This document shows positions 25,962 to 35,672 of a stretch of 64,000 nucleotides of DNA, piece by piece. Below the pieces are notes generated by a model. The model ran no database searches. It was not told the DNA's origin and was given only the letters and a program-made list of their open reading frames with translations. Source of the DNA: Bog-473 sp963791995 (lineage in GTDB: Bacteria; Actinomycetota; Acidimicrobiia; Acidimicrobiales; RAAP-2); the NCBI GenBank assembly GCA_963791995.1, contig CAWBUQ010000018.1:27223-91222 (forward strand), in the 5' to 3' direction. The first letter of the stretch is position 1; the number at the start of each line of letters is the position of its first letter. The position numbers and the translations under genes were made by a program.

Positions 25962-28097
25962 TCACTCGGGAAGTTCGCCCGATTCGAGCAGCGCGTCGAA
26001 ACCCGTGGCCTCGATGGTCGGGATGCCGAGGTCCTCGGCCTTCTTCGTCTTGGAGGCTCCGGGCGCGTCCCCGACGACGAGGGCGAACGTCTTCTTGGAC
26101 ACGCTGCCCGGTGACGTGCCGCCGCGCGCCATAATCGCCTCCTCGGCGCCCTCGCGCGTGTAGCCGGGCACGCCGCCGGTGACGACGACGGCCTTGCCGG
26201 CCAGGGTCTGGGGCCGGGCGGTCACCGCCTCGGACCCGCCGCCCGCCGACCCGGCGGCGCCGGGCTCTTCGGTCGAGACACCGGCCGCCCGCAGGCGGCC
26301 TATCACTGCAACGTTGGTGTCAGCCGAGAGGAACTCGGCGAGGCTGGCGGCGATGACTCCGCCCACGCCGTCGACCGCGGCGAGCTCGTCGGCCGTGGCG
26401 GCCTCAATGCCCCCGAGCGTGCCGAACGCGCGCGCCACGGCTCTTGCGCCCGTCGGCCCGACGTGGCGGATGCCCAACGCGACGAGCAACCGGCTGAGCG
26501 GCCGCACCCGCGACGCGTCGATGGCACCGACGAGGTTGCGAGCCGAGATCTCGGCGAAGCGCTCGAGCTGCATCAGCTGCTCGACGCGCAAGCCGTAGAG
26601 GTCGGCGGGGTCGTTGACAAGCCCGGCCGCGACGAGCTGGAGCACGCGCTCTTCGCCCAGTCCCTCAATGTCCATGGCCGAGCGCGATGCGTAGTGCGCG
26701 ATGCGCTGCACGCGTTGGGCGGGGCAGTCGATGTTCGTGCAGTACGTGTCGCTCTCGCCGGGCAGGCGGACGAGCGGCTCACCGCACGAGGGGCATGTGG
26801 TCGGGAACTTCCACTTCGGCTTGCGCCGAGCCGGGACGCCGGGGCCGTCCTTGACCGGGCCGACCACCTCGGGGATGACGTCGCCCGCCTTGCGCACGAC
26901 GACCAGGTCGCCCGGGCGCACGTCCTTCGCGGCCACCTGGTCCTCGTTGTGCAGGGTGGCCACCCCGACGGTGGAACCGCCGACGAAGACCGGCTCGAGG
27001 CGGGCAAAAGGCGTCGCCCGCCCCGTGCGGCCGATGGAAACCATGATGTCGAGGAGGCGGGTGGTGCGCTCCTCGGGCGGGAACTTGAAGGCGATGGCCC
27101 AGCGCGGGGCCCGCGAGGTGGCGCCGAGGACGGCGTGCAAGGCGAGCTCGTCGACCTTGGTGACGACCCCGTCGATCTCGTAGGCCATGTCGTGGCGCGT
27201 CGTCGCCAGCTCGTTGCAGCGCGCCACCACCGCCGCCATGCCCTTGACCTGCCGGGCGTCCGGGCTGACGGGGAACCCCGCCTTCTTCAGCTGGGCCAGC
27301 GTCGCCGTCTGGGTCGCAGCCGGCCAGGCGCGTGCGGCCGGCGCGCCCTCTACGAACCCGACGGCATAGGCCCAGAAGTGCAGTGGCCGTTGTGCCGTGA
27401 TGCCGGGGTCCTTCTGGCGCAGCGCGCCGGCGGCAGAGTTGCGCGGGTTGACGAAGAGGCGCTCCCCCGCGTCGGCCTGGCGCTTGTTCATCGCCTCGAA
27501 GTCGGCGACGGGCATGTAGATCTCTCCGCGCACCTCGAGCGTGTCGGGATAGGGACCGCCGGACTTGGCCAGCTCCTTGGGGACGTCCTTGACGGTGCGG
27601 ACGTTGCCCGTGACGTCCTCGCCCGTGATGCCGTCGCCACGGGTGGCCGCCTGCACGAGGCGGCCCTTCTCGTACATGAGCGACATCGCCACGCCGTCGA
27701 CCTTGGGCTCGGAGGAAAAGGCGAGCGTCTCGAGGTCGAGCGACGCGTCGGCCCGGCGCAGGCGCTCGCTCCAGGCGCGCAGCTCGGTCTCGTCGAACGC
27801 GTTGTCGAGGCTCATCATGGGGACCCGGTGGCGCACCTCGGCGAAGAGGCCCGACGGCGCGGCGCCGACGGTCTGGGTCGGCGAGTCCGGCGTGACGAGC
27901 GAGGGATTGTCCGACTCGAGCTGGCGCAGCTCGACGACGAGCAGGTCGTACTCGGCGTCGGGGATCTCCGGTGCATCGAGCACGTTGTACAACTCGTTGT
28001 TGTGCCGGATCAGCGCCCGCAGCTCCTCGGCGCGTGCGATCGCCTCGGCCGGTGCCTTCCCGTCCCCGCCGGTGCCGCCGCTGCCTTTCCGCGCCAC
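25962..28097 (-). CDS. ligA: NAD-dependent DNA ligase
   Basis: 711 residues in the standard order: Ia domain (LYNVLDAPEIPDAEYD), adenylation domain with the active-site Lys in SSEPKVDGVAMS, OB fold, four-Cys zinc finger (CPSCG...CTNIDC), helix-hairpin-helix region (MDIEGLGEERVLQLV) and a C-terminal BRCT domain (LAGKAVVVTGGVPGYTREGAEEAI). It seals nicks in replication and repair. The GTG start at 28097 comes 2 bases after the mnmA stop, so the genes are co-transcribed. The frame is intact. Confidence 0.97.
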   Translation of the reverse strand: MARKGSGGTGGDGKAPAEAIARAEELRALIRHNNELYNVLDAPEIPDAEYDLLVVELRQLESDNPSLVTPDSPTQTVGAAPSGLFAEVRHRVPMMSLDNAFDETELRAWSERLRRADASLDLETLAFSSEPKVDGVAMSLMYEKGRLVQAATRGDGITGEDVTGNVRTVKDVPKELAKSGGPYPDTLEVRGEIYMPVADFEAMNKRQADAGERLFVNPRNSAAGALRQKDPGITAQRPLHFWAYAVGFVEGAPAARAWPAATQTATLAQLKKAGFPVSPDARQVKGMAAVVARCNELATTRHDMAYEIDGVVTKVDELALHAVLGATSRAPRWAIAFKFPPEERTTRLLDIMVSIGRTGRATPFARLEPVFVGGSTVGVATLHNEDQVAAKDVRPGDLVVVRKAGDVIPEVVGPVKDGPGVPARRKPKWKFPTTCPSCGEPLVRLPGESDTYCTNIDCPAQRVQRIAHYASRSAMDIEGLGEERVLQLVAAGLVNDPADLYGLRVEQLMQLERFAEISARNLVGAIDASRVRPLSRLLVALGIRHVGPTGARAVARAFGTLGGIEAATADELAAVDGVGGVIAASLAEFLSADTNVAVIGRLRAAGVSTEEPGAAGSAGGGSEAVTARPQTLAGKAVVVTGGVPGYTREGAEEAIMARGGTSPGSVSKKTFALVVGDAPGASKTKKAEDLGIPTIEATGFDALLESGELPE

Positions 28098-28099
28098 GG

Positions 28100-29173
28100 T
28101 CAGGCGGCGATGCCGGCGCCGACCACCGCGTCCGGCTCGACGGGGTCATAGAGAGCCACCGTCTGGCCGGGCGCCACCGGACGCTGCGGCGCGTCGAAAC
28201 GAACGACCACGTCGCCGCCGTCGTGCTCGAGGGTGCAGGCGACCGGGCGCCCGTGCGCGCTGACCTGGGCGACGGCGCGGGCTCCGGGCGTGCAGGGCCG
28301 ATCCACCCATGACAACGAGTCCGCGGCCAGGACCACCGACGAGCGCAACACGTCTTCGGCACCACCGACCGTCACCCGCCGCGCCCCCACGTCCACGTGG
28401 GTCACGTAGCGCCGCGTGCCGTCACTGCCGTGACCCATGCCGCGCCGCTGGCCGACGGTGACCAGCTCCATGGCCTCCACCGAACCGGCGGGCCGGCCCG
28501 CGGTGTCGACGACCTCCGCCGGATGCAGGGCGATGCGCTCGGCCAGGAAGCCCTGGCGACCCTCGACGCTGCCGATGAAGCAGACGTCCTGGCTGTCCGG
28601 CTTGGCCGCGGTGCGCAGCCCGAGGCGCGCCGCATGGGCGCGCACCTCGCTCTTGGTCATGTCGCCGACCGGGAAGACGACCCTGGCCAACGCGTCCTGC
28701 CCGAGCATCGAAAGCACGTAGGACTGGTCCTTGGCCGCGTCGGCGCCGCGGCGGAGCCGCCAGGAAGGGGTCTCGGGCGACCCGGTGTCGCGGGCGGTGA
28801 CCCGCGCGTGGTGCCCGGTGGCCAGCTGCTCGAAACCGAGGCGGTCCGCCCGGCGGAGCAGCAGGTCGAACTTCACGGAGCGGTTGCACTCGATGCAGGG
28901 GTTCGGCGTGCGCCCCGCCGCATGCGCGTCGACGTACGGCGTGACGACGCTGCGGTCGAACTCCTCGGTCAGGTTGAAGACGTGGTGTTCGATGCCCAGT
29001 TGCTGGGCCACCCGGCGCGCATCCTCGACGTCGGCCACGGAGCAGCAACCCGAGTCGGACGGTCCGCCCCACAGCTTGAGCGTGGCGCCGGTGACGTCGT
29101 GGCCCTCCTCGACCAGGAGCGCGGCGGCGACGGACGAATCCACGCCGCCCGACATCGCTACGAGTACGCGCAT
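28100..29173 (-). CDS. mnmA: tRNA-specific 2-thiouridylase
   Basis: 357 residues. MnmA adenylates and thiolates U34 of Lys, Glu and Gln tRNAs. The PP-loop is at the N-terminus (AMSGGVDSSVAAALL), the two catalytic Cys are in TPNPCIECNRSVKF and SQDVCFIG, and the central domain and C-terminal beta barrel follow. ATG at 29173 puts the PP-loop at residue 7, as usual; a longer reading upstream is rejected. A cysteine desulfurase gene, the sulfur donor, ends 22 bases upstream on the same strand. Confidence 0.96.
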   Translation of the reverse strand: MRVLVAMSGGVDSSVAAALLVEEGHDVTGATLKLWGGPSDSGCCSVADVEDARRVAQQLGIEHHVFNLTEEFDRSVVTPYVDAHAAGRTPNPCIECNRSVKFDLLLRRADRLGFEQLATGHHARVTARDTGSPETPSWRLRRGADAAKDQSYVLSMLGQDALARVVFPVGDMTKSEVRAHAARLGLRTAAKPDSQDVCFIGSVEGRQGFLAERIALHPAEVVDTAGRPAGSVEAMELVTVGQRRGMGHGSDGTRRYVTHVDVGARRVTVGGAEDVLRSSVVLAADSLSWVDRPCTPGARAVAQVSAHGRPVACTLEHDGGDVVVRFDAPQRPVAPGQTVALYDPVEPDAVVGAGIAA

Positions 29174-29195
29174 GGGGAACAGTGTGCCACCGGGA

Positions 29196-30380
29196 TCAGA
29201 CACCTGAGCGCAGCTGGTCGACGACGGCGGGCACGACACAGATCGCGCGGTCGATGTCGTCGTCGGTCGTGGCCGGTCCCAGACTGAAGCGCAGCGCGCC
29301 GGCGGCGAGGCCGGGGTCGACCCCCATGGCGGCCAGCACAAAGCTGGGCTCGAGCGCACCGCTGGCACACGACGACCCGCCCGAGACGCAGACGCCCTGG
29401 CGACCGAGTGCGACGAGCACTTCCTCGCGCTCGACGCCGGCCAGGCAGAGGTGCAGATGTCCCGGCAGGACCTCGACCCCCTCGGGGACAGTGCGGTGCG
29501 CGCACTCGATCGCGGCCAGGAGTCCCTCGGCCAGACGCTCGCGCAGGGCGGCCACCCGCGGTCCCGCTGACGCCCGCTCGGCGGTCACCAGCCCGAGCGC
29601 GGTGGCGAGCCCGACGGCGCCCGCCACGTCCTGGGTCCCGCTGCGGCGTTCGCGCTCTTGGCCTCCGCCGTGCTGGCGCGGTCCCAGCGCCACACGCGCG
29701 CCGACCGCCAGGGCGCCGATGCCGACGGGACCGCCCAGCTTGTGCGCGCTCAGCGACACCAGGTCCGCGTCGCCGGCGCACTCGGCCAAGTCGAGCCAGG
29801 GCGCGGCCTGCACGGCGTCGCTGAGCACGGCCGCGCGCGGGGCGCGGCGGCGCACCGCCTCGACGACCTCGGCCACCGGCTGGACGACGCCGGTCTCGTT
29901 GTTGGCGGCCATGACCGCCACCAGCGTGACCCGCGACGACAACGCACGGGCCAGCGCGTCGAGATCGAGCACGCCGGCCGCGTCCACCGGCAGCTCCCGC
30001 GCGTCAGCACCGGCCCGCACCGCGGCGCGGGCCGACTCGAGCACGGCCGGGTGCTCGACCGCCGAGGTCAGCACCACCGCCTCGCCGCGCTCGTAGAGCG
30101 CGGCCTCGGCCGTCCCGAGCAGGCCCAGGTTGGCCGCCTCGGTCCCCCCGGACGTGAAGACGATGTCGCCCGGGTCGCGGCCCATGAAGGACGCCACCTC
30201 GTCGCGGGCTTCCTCGAGCAAGCGCCGGGCCCGCTGCGAGGGCGGGTGACTCCCGGTCGGGTTGCCGAGCGGTCGGTCGGCCGACGATTGGACCTCGGCC
30301 ATCGCCGCCGCCACCTCGGGGCGCAACGGTGTCGTGGCAGCGTGGTCGAGGTAGGTGATCGGGGCAGGAGCCGTCGTCAT
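29196..30380 (-). CDS. cysteine desulfurase (IscS/NifS family)
   Basis: 394-residue PLP enzyme that takes sulfur from cysteine. The N-terminus is ITYLDHAATTPLRPEV, the PLP Lys is in SLSAHKLGGPVGIGAL, His/Asp contacts in TSAVEHPAVL and LSDAVQAAPW, and the mobile catalytic Cys lies in SGGSSCASGALEPSFVL. Directly upstream of mnmA, it most likely supplies sulfur for tRNA thiolation. The short loop around the Cys resembles the IscS (group I) type. Confidence 0.93.
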   Translation of the reverse strand: MTTAPAPITYLDHAATTPLRPEVAAAMAEVQSSADRPLGNPTGSHPPSQRARRLLEEARDEVASFMGRDPGDIVFTSGGTEAANLGLLGTAEAALYERGEAVVLTSAVEHPAVLESARAAVRAGADARELPVDAAGVLDLDALARALSSRVTLVAVMAANNETGVVQPVAEVVEAVRRRAPRAAVLSDAVQAAPWLDLAECAGDADLVSLSAHKLGGPVGIGALAVGARVALGPRQHGGGQERERRSGTQDVAGAVGLATALGLVTAERASAGPRVAALRERLAEGLLAAIECAHRTVPEGVEVLPGHLHLCLAGVEREEVLVALGRQGVCVSGGSSCASGALEPSFVLAAMGVDPGLAAGALRFSLGPATTDDDIDRAICVVPAVVDQLRSGV

Positions 30381-30390
30381 GGCGACGAGC

Positions 30391-31755
30391 TCAAGCGATG
30401 TAGACGGTCTTGGCGTTGGCGAATTCCTTCAGGCCGAGCTCGGAGAGCTCGCGCCCGTACCCCGAGCGCTTGATGCCCCCGAAGGGCAGCTCGGGGGTGG
30501 AGGCCACCATGGCATTGACGAACACCGCGCCCGCCTCGATCCCCTCGATGGCGCGCGCCCTCTCCCCCTCGTCGTTGGTCCAGACGGTCGAGCCGAGCCC
30601 GAAGGTGGTGGCGTTCGCCGCCTCGATGGCGGCGTCGAGGTCGCGGACGCGCAACACCATGGCCACCGGACCGAAGATCTCCTCCTTCGCCGCCTCCATG
30701 TCCGTCGTCACGCCCGAGAGGACGGTCGGGGCGAAGTACCAGCCGTCGCCGTCGGGCACCTTGCCGCCGGCGTGCGCCACCGCCCCCTGGCGCACCGCCT
30801 CCTCCACTTGGCCCACCAGCTCGTTGCGCTGGGCCTCGGTGACGATCGGGCCGATGTCGGTCCCGGGGTCGAAGGGGTCGCCGACGACGAGCGCGTCCAT
30901 CGCCTCGGTGAAACGGGAAAGGAACTCGTCGTGGACCTCGTCGACGACGATGAAGCGCTTGGCCGCGATGCACGACTGGCCGTTGTTCTGGACGCGGGCG
31001 TTGACCGCGACGCGCACGCAGGTGTCGAGGTCGGCCGAAGGCAGGACGATGAAGGGGTCGGACCCGCCGAGCTCGAGCACGCTCTTCTTCAACGCGTGGC
31101 CCGCGTTCTCCGCAACCGACATGCCGGCGCGCTCGCTGCCGGTGATCGTGACCGCGGCCACGCGCGGGTCGTTGATGAGGTGCGCCACGTCCTTGGACTC
31201 GACGAAGAGGTTGGTGAAGACGCCTTCGGGCAGCCCGGCACGTCGGAACAGATCCTCGATGGCGAGCGCGGTCTGTGGCACGTTCGACGCATGCTTGAGC
31301 AGGCCCACGTTGCCCACCATGAGGGCCGGGGCGGCGAAGCGGATCACCTGCCACAGCGGGAAGTTCCATGGCATGACGGCCAGTACCGCGCCGATGGGCT
31401 GGTAGTGCACGTAGGAGCGCGACGCCGTGGAGGAGATCACCTCGTCGGCCAGCAGTGCCTCGGCGTTGTCGGCGAACCAGCGCAGGCCGACGGCGCACTT
31501 GGACACCTCGCCCTTGGCCGCGGCGAAGGTCTTGCCCATCTCGGTGGTCAGGATCCGTGCCACGTCGGGCACCTCGCCCTCGAGCAGCTCGGCGGCGGTC
31601 AGGAGATGGCGAGCACGCTCGGCGTAGGTGGCCGTCTTGTACTGTGCGTAGGCGGCGACGGCGCGGTCCAAGATGGCGTCGACCTCTTCGGGGGTGTGGG
31701 TCGGGAACACCTTTTCGGTCTGGCCGGTGGCCGGATTGGTGGTGGCAAAGCCCAT
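30391..31755 (-). CDS. NAD(P)-dependent aldehyde dehydrogenase, succinate-semialdehyde type
   Basis: 454 residues. Catalytic Glu in LELGGSDPFIVLPSAD, catalytic Cys in NNGQSCIAAKRFIV, nucleotide-binding region AVTITGSERAGMSVA and the closing PFGGIKRSGYGRELSELG. The short length and GGSDPF/NNGQSC context match succinate-semialdehyde dehydrogenases of the GabD2/Sad type. It could link to the polyamine/GABA genes at 37.4-39.6 kb, but it sits in a different transcription unit with an acyl-CoA ligase 9 bases upstream. Confidence 0.88.
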   Translation of the reverse strand: MGFATTNPATGQTEKVFPTHTPEEVDAILDRAVAAYAQYKTATYAERARHLLTAAELLEGEVPDVARILTTEMGKTFAAAKGEVSKCAVGLRWFADNAEALLADEVISSTASRSYVHYQPIGAVLAVMPWNFPLWQVIRFAAPALMVGNVGLLKHASNVPQTALAIEDLFRRAGLPEGVFTNLFVESKDVAHLINDPRVAAVTITGSERAGMSVAENAGHALKKSVLELGGSDPFIVLPSADLDTCVRVAVNARVQNNGQSCIAAKRFIVVDEVHDEFLSRFTEAMDALVVGDPFDPGTDIGPIVTEAQRNELVGQVEEAVRQGAVAHAGGKVPDGDGWYFAPTVLSGVTTDMEAAKEEIFGPVAMVLRVRDLDAAIEAANATTFGLGSTVWTNDEGERARAIEGIEAGAVFVNAMVASTPELPFGGIKRSGYGRELSELGLKEFANAKTVYIA

Positions 31756-31764
31756 GACGCAGTT

Positions 31765-33220
31765 CTACCCGCTGCCCAGCCCGAGGTGTTCGGGGACGGC
31801 GCGGCGCATGAGCTTGCCGGTGGCGGTGTGGGGCAGGTCCGGGGCCCCGATGTAGGTCTTGGGCCGCTTGTAGGGGGCGAGGTGAGCCGACGCGGCGGCC
31901 CGCAGGGCCCCCTCGGCCACCGCGGTCGCCGTGCCGCGCTCGGTGACGTAGGCGGCGCACACCCGCTGGCCCCATGTCTCGTCGGGCAACCCGAAGACCG
32001 CCACCTCGGCCACCCCCGCCACCGCGGCGAGCACGTTCTCGACCTCGGCCGGGTAGACGTTGACGCCGCCGCTGATGATGAGGTCGTGGCGCCGCCCCGT
32101 GAGGTACAAGAAGCCGTCCGCACTGAGCCGGCCGAGATCCCCCACCGTCGCCGCCTCCCCGCGCCAGGCCGCCGCGGTGGCCTCGGGGTTGCGCCAGTAG
32201 CTGAATCGAGCGAAGTCGGGCAGGTCGCACCAGATGACGCCGCCCCCGTCCACGGCGCCGGCCCCGCCCGGCCCGGACCCGAGACCCGGCGACGGACGCT
32301 CGTCCCCCTCGACGGGTTCGACGAAGAGGCGTCGTCCGGCCCGGGCGCGGCCGACGCTGCCGGGGTGTTCGAGCCACTCGTCGGGCGAGCAGACACTGAA
32401 CTGTGCCTCGGTCGAGCCGTAGAACTCCCACACCGTGCCCGGGTTGGCCCGCGCCATCGTGGCCCGCTTGACCGATTCGGGGCACGGGCGCGCCGGCGTG
32501 GGCCAGGAGTCGCAGCGATTCGAAGGTCTCGTCCGCGCCGAGCTCGGGGCACGACAGGATGCGCTGGAGGTGCGTCGGGACCAAGAAGGCGGTGGTCGGG
32601 CGGTGGCGGCGCAGCACACCGAGCGCGGTCGCCGCATCGAAGCGGCTGAGGATGGCCAACGACCCGCCCGCCAGCAACGTGTTGGTCGAGAAACGGATGG
32701 AGACGGTGTGGTACATCGGCGAACACACCATGTGGAGATCGGCCGGACTGAAGTGCCACACCGACGCCTCGTCCTCGTAGACGGCCCGAGCGGTCGCTTC
32801 GTCCCACAGTCCGGTGGTCACGCCCTTGGGGCGACCGGTGGTACCCGAGGTGTAGTGCATCGGCCGGGTCAACGGGTAGGGCGCCAGCTCGGCCGGAGGG
32901 GCACCCTCCTTCGCCGTGAGCGCGGCCAGGTCGGCCGGCGTGAAGACGCGGGCCACCGGCTCGGCGTCGTCGGCCAGGAGGTCGCGCTCGGACGGGGTGA
33001 GCGTCGCGTTGAGCAGCACCGGGACCAGCCCCACCCGGGCTGCACCGAGGACGGCGCACACGAGATCGCCCGAGGAGCCCAATGCGAAGACGACACGGTC
33101 ACCCTCGCGACACCCGCGAGCCAGCAACCCGCCCGCCGCCCGTCGCTGGCGCGCCTCGGCATCGGCGTTCTCCAATAGCTCCACGGTGGTCGACGACGCG
33201 GATCCCGGCGGGGATGGCAC
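31765..33220 (-). CDS. AMP-binding acyl-CoA synthetase (one frameshift)
   Basis: About 485 residues. ATP/adenylate motif HYTSGTTGRPKGVTTGL, then CSPMYHTVSIRFSTNTLLAGG, and after a frame change near 32490 the motifs EFYGSTEAQFSV, VGDLGRLSADGFLYLTGR and the closing catalytic Lys in HTATGKLMRR. It activates a carboxylic acid to acyl-AMP and then acyl-CoA; the acid is unknown. GTG at 33220 is the likely start. The aldehyde dehydrogenase gene follows on the same strand. The break is probably a one-base sequence error. Confidence 0.87.
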
Positions 33221-33261
33221 CGGCGCAGCGTACGCCGGGCCCGTGCCACGATTGCGGTGGC

Positions 33262-34153
33262 GTGGACGAGGAAACCAGCAAGAACGTGGACGGCAACGAG
33301 GACGTGCGCCTTGGCGCAGGCACGCGACCTGCTGGCTCAGGCCCGCCGCATCGTCGTGTTGACCGGCGCAGGGATCTCGACCGATTCGGGTATCCCCGAC
33401 TTCCGCGGGCCCCAGGGTGTGTGGACCAAGAACCCCGAGGCCGAGAAGATGGCGACGCTGCAGACCTATGTGGCCGATCCCGAGCTCCGGCAGCAGTCGT
33501 GGCGGAACCGCCTGACCTCGCCCATGTGGAACTCCGAACCCAATCCCGGCCACACCGCGCTGGTCACGCTCGAACGGGGCGGCCGGCTCGACACGCTCGT
33601 TACGCAGAACATCGACGGCCTCCACCAGAAGGCGGGCACCGACCCGACACGGATGGTGGAGATCCACGGGACGGCCCGTGAGGTGATGTGTCTCCGCTGC
33701 GGCGACCGCCAGTCGACCGAGCCGGTGCACGAGCGGGTGCGCGGCGGCGAGGCGGACCCCGCCTGCACCATGGTCGGCGCCGGCGGTGCGGTGTGCGGCG
33801 GCATCTTGAAGTCGGCCACCATCAGCTTCGGCCAGTCACTCGTCGCCGAGGACCTCTTCCGTGCCGAGGAGGCAGCGGCGGCGTGCGACCTCCTGCTGGC
33901 GGTCGGCTCGACGCTCGCGGTGTATCCCGCTGCGGGGCTCGTCCCGGTCGCGGTCCAACACGGCGCCGTGCTCGTCATCGTCAATGGCGGACCGACCGAG
34001 ATGGACGGGCTGGCCGACGTCGTCGTGCACGGCTCCATCAGCGAGGTGCTGCCGGCGATGGTCGAGGGATTGATGCCAAGGCTAAGGTCACCGGCTAACC
34101 GGCTCACCGGCTCACCGGCTCACCGAGGCTCGTCTCGTCAAGGCCATTCCTAA
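33262..34153 (+). CDS. Sir2-family NAD-dependent protein deacylase
   Basis: Sirtuin of about 290 residues. NAD pocket GAGISTDSGIPDFRGPQGVW, TQNIDGLHQKAG with the catalytic-region Asn/Asp, VEIHGTA with the catalytic His, and a four-Cys zinc module (MCLRCGD and PACTMVGAGGAVCGG). It removes acyl groups from lysines. The N-terminus reads best as VDEETSKNVDGNEDV joined by a one-base shift near 33315 to LAQARDLLAQARR. The last about 20 codons run into an 8-base tandem repeat and may not belong to the native protein. Confidence 0.9.
34091..34122 (+). repeat. 8-base tandem repeat at sirtuin 3' end
   Basis: CCGGCTAA followed by three exact CCGGCTCA units. Because the unit is not a multiple of three, changing copy number would alter the end of the sirtuin reading frame; a stop (TAA) is created in another frame by the first unit. 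Confidence 0.8.
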
Positions 34154-34196
34154 AGCAGTGACCTAATGTCTCGAAGATGCAGGAGTGCGCGTAGGC

Positions 34197-35557
34197 ATGG
34201 CCGCTGGTCGCACCTCGAGCTCGGACCTGCGGCGACGCTGGTGGTGGTCGTTGGCGGCGATCTGCGCGGCCGGTCTGGTCACCCGCGTTCTCTTTGCCGT
34301 TCACGTCGTGGACCGTGAGCTCCCCGGTGACGCTTCGTGGTTTCACGAAGCCGCGGCCAGCCTCGCGGCTGGCCACGGCTTCGGCTCACCTCCGGGCCAT
34401 CCGTCCGCCGCACACCCGCCACTCTTCTCGGTGGTCTTGGCGTTCTTCGACCTCTTCGGACTCGACAATGTCGACGCGCAGCGCGTCGCGGTCGCCGTAC
34501 TCGCAACGGCGGCCGTCGTCTTGACCGGAATCGTCGGACGAAGGGTCGGTGGCGACGCCGCCGGCCTCGTGGCTGCGGCGCTGGCCGCCTTGAACCCGCT
34601 TTGGTTCCAGTCGCCCGGCATCCTCATGAGCGAGAGCCTGTACCTGGTCGCAGTGCCCGGCGTTCTGGCACTCGCCTTCTGGTGCATCGACCGTCCCTCC
34701 TTCGTCAGCTTCGCTGCACTGGGTGTCGTCGTCGCGGCGGCCGTGCTCACGAGGAGCGATGCCATCGGTCTCATCGTGCTGTTGGGCATCCCCACCGTGC
34801 TCCTCGCCACCAAGGAATGGGCCCGGCGCGGAGTTCTCGCCGTGGCGTTGGCGGCAGGTCTCGCCCTCGTGCTCCTCCCGTGGTTGGTCCGGAACGAGAT
34901 ACAACTCGGAGGAGCCACTCTCAGCACGGACGGCGGGGTCACTCTCGACGGTTCCTACTGTCCCGCAACCTTCGACCCCCATTCTCCGTCGTACGGCAGC
35001 TTCAACATCGGGTGCGCTCTCGTCGGGGCCGCTGTCGTCTACAGAAAAGACGTTGCGAAGGGATCTCCACCGTCCGACATCGCGTTCGACGGCCAACTGC
35101 AAGGGAGGGCGGAGGACTTCGCACGGGCGCACCTCTCTGATCTCCCCGGGGAGATCGCGGCTCGGGAATGGTCGACCTGGGGTCCGGGAACTTCGACTAC
35201 CAACAGGCGGTCGCCGGGGCCGAAGGTCGCGACCCACCGTGGGAGGCAGCCGGCCGAGTCATGGACTGGGTGCTCTTTGCCTTTGTCGTGATCGGGAGCA
35301 TTGCGCTCTGGCGCTCCGGGCGTCGTCGTGAGTTCGTCGTGCTGGCGGCTCCAGTCCTTCTCGTTGTCATCAACGCCGCCATCTTCTATGGCAGTACGAG
35401 AATGCGCACCGCAGCCGAACCATCGCTGGCGATCGCCGCCTCGGTGGGCCTGATGGCGACGTATCGGCGGATTCGACCTGCTTCGACAGCGAGTGTCGAT
35501 GCGGTCGCCGCCGCACCGACACGAAGCCCGGTCTCGGTGAGCACACAGGACGGATGA
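34197..35557 (+). CDS. GT39-like polytopic glycosyltransferase (one frameshift)
   Basis: About 450 residues with some ten membrane helices. The first outer loop holds VDRELPGDASWFHEAAASLAAGHGFG, the acidic loop typical of PMT/ArnT-like GT-C enzymes that use polyprenyl-phosphate sugars, followed by AHPPLFSVVLAFFDLFGLDN. After a shift near 35186 the second half continues NFDYQQAVAGAEGRDPPWEAAG and three more helices. A sugar or lipid-linked acceptor in the envelope is implied, not shown. The ATG at 34197 has AGGAG 11 bases before it; a GTG at 34185 is possible. Confidence 0.8.
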
Positions 35558-35591
35558 ACCCGGCGGCCGAACCGGCCGGCGCGTTCATCCT

Positions 35592-35631
35592 GACACCGTG
35601 TCCGCTTCACGAACCGTGTCGGCGCCGACAC
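35592..35631. promoter_or_regulatory. paired GTGTC palindromes between membrane-protein genes
   Basis: GACAC-C-GTGTC (35592-35602) and a perfect 16-base palindrome GTGTCGGCGCCGACAC (35616-35631) share the GTGTC half-site and are 26 bases apart centre to centre, 42 bases before the next ATG. They may be an operator pair; with no T-run after them a terminator is less likely. Confidence 0.4.
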
Positions 35632-35672
35632 ATATCGACTAGAACAGCCGGGTGCGCAACAGGCGATGCGTC

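Noticed and set aside
26463..28151. Plus-strand ORF of 562 residues
   Set aside because: Antisense to ligA, which is intact with all motifs; the antisense frame has no recognisable sequence.
30355..32649. Plus-strand ORF of 764 residues
   Set aside because: It lies opposite the aldehyde dehydrogenase and acyl-CoA ligase genes, is rich in Gly/His/Arg without any domain, and is a by-product of high GC content.
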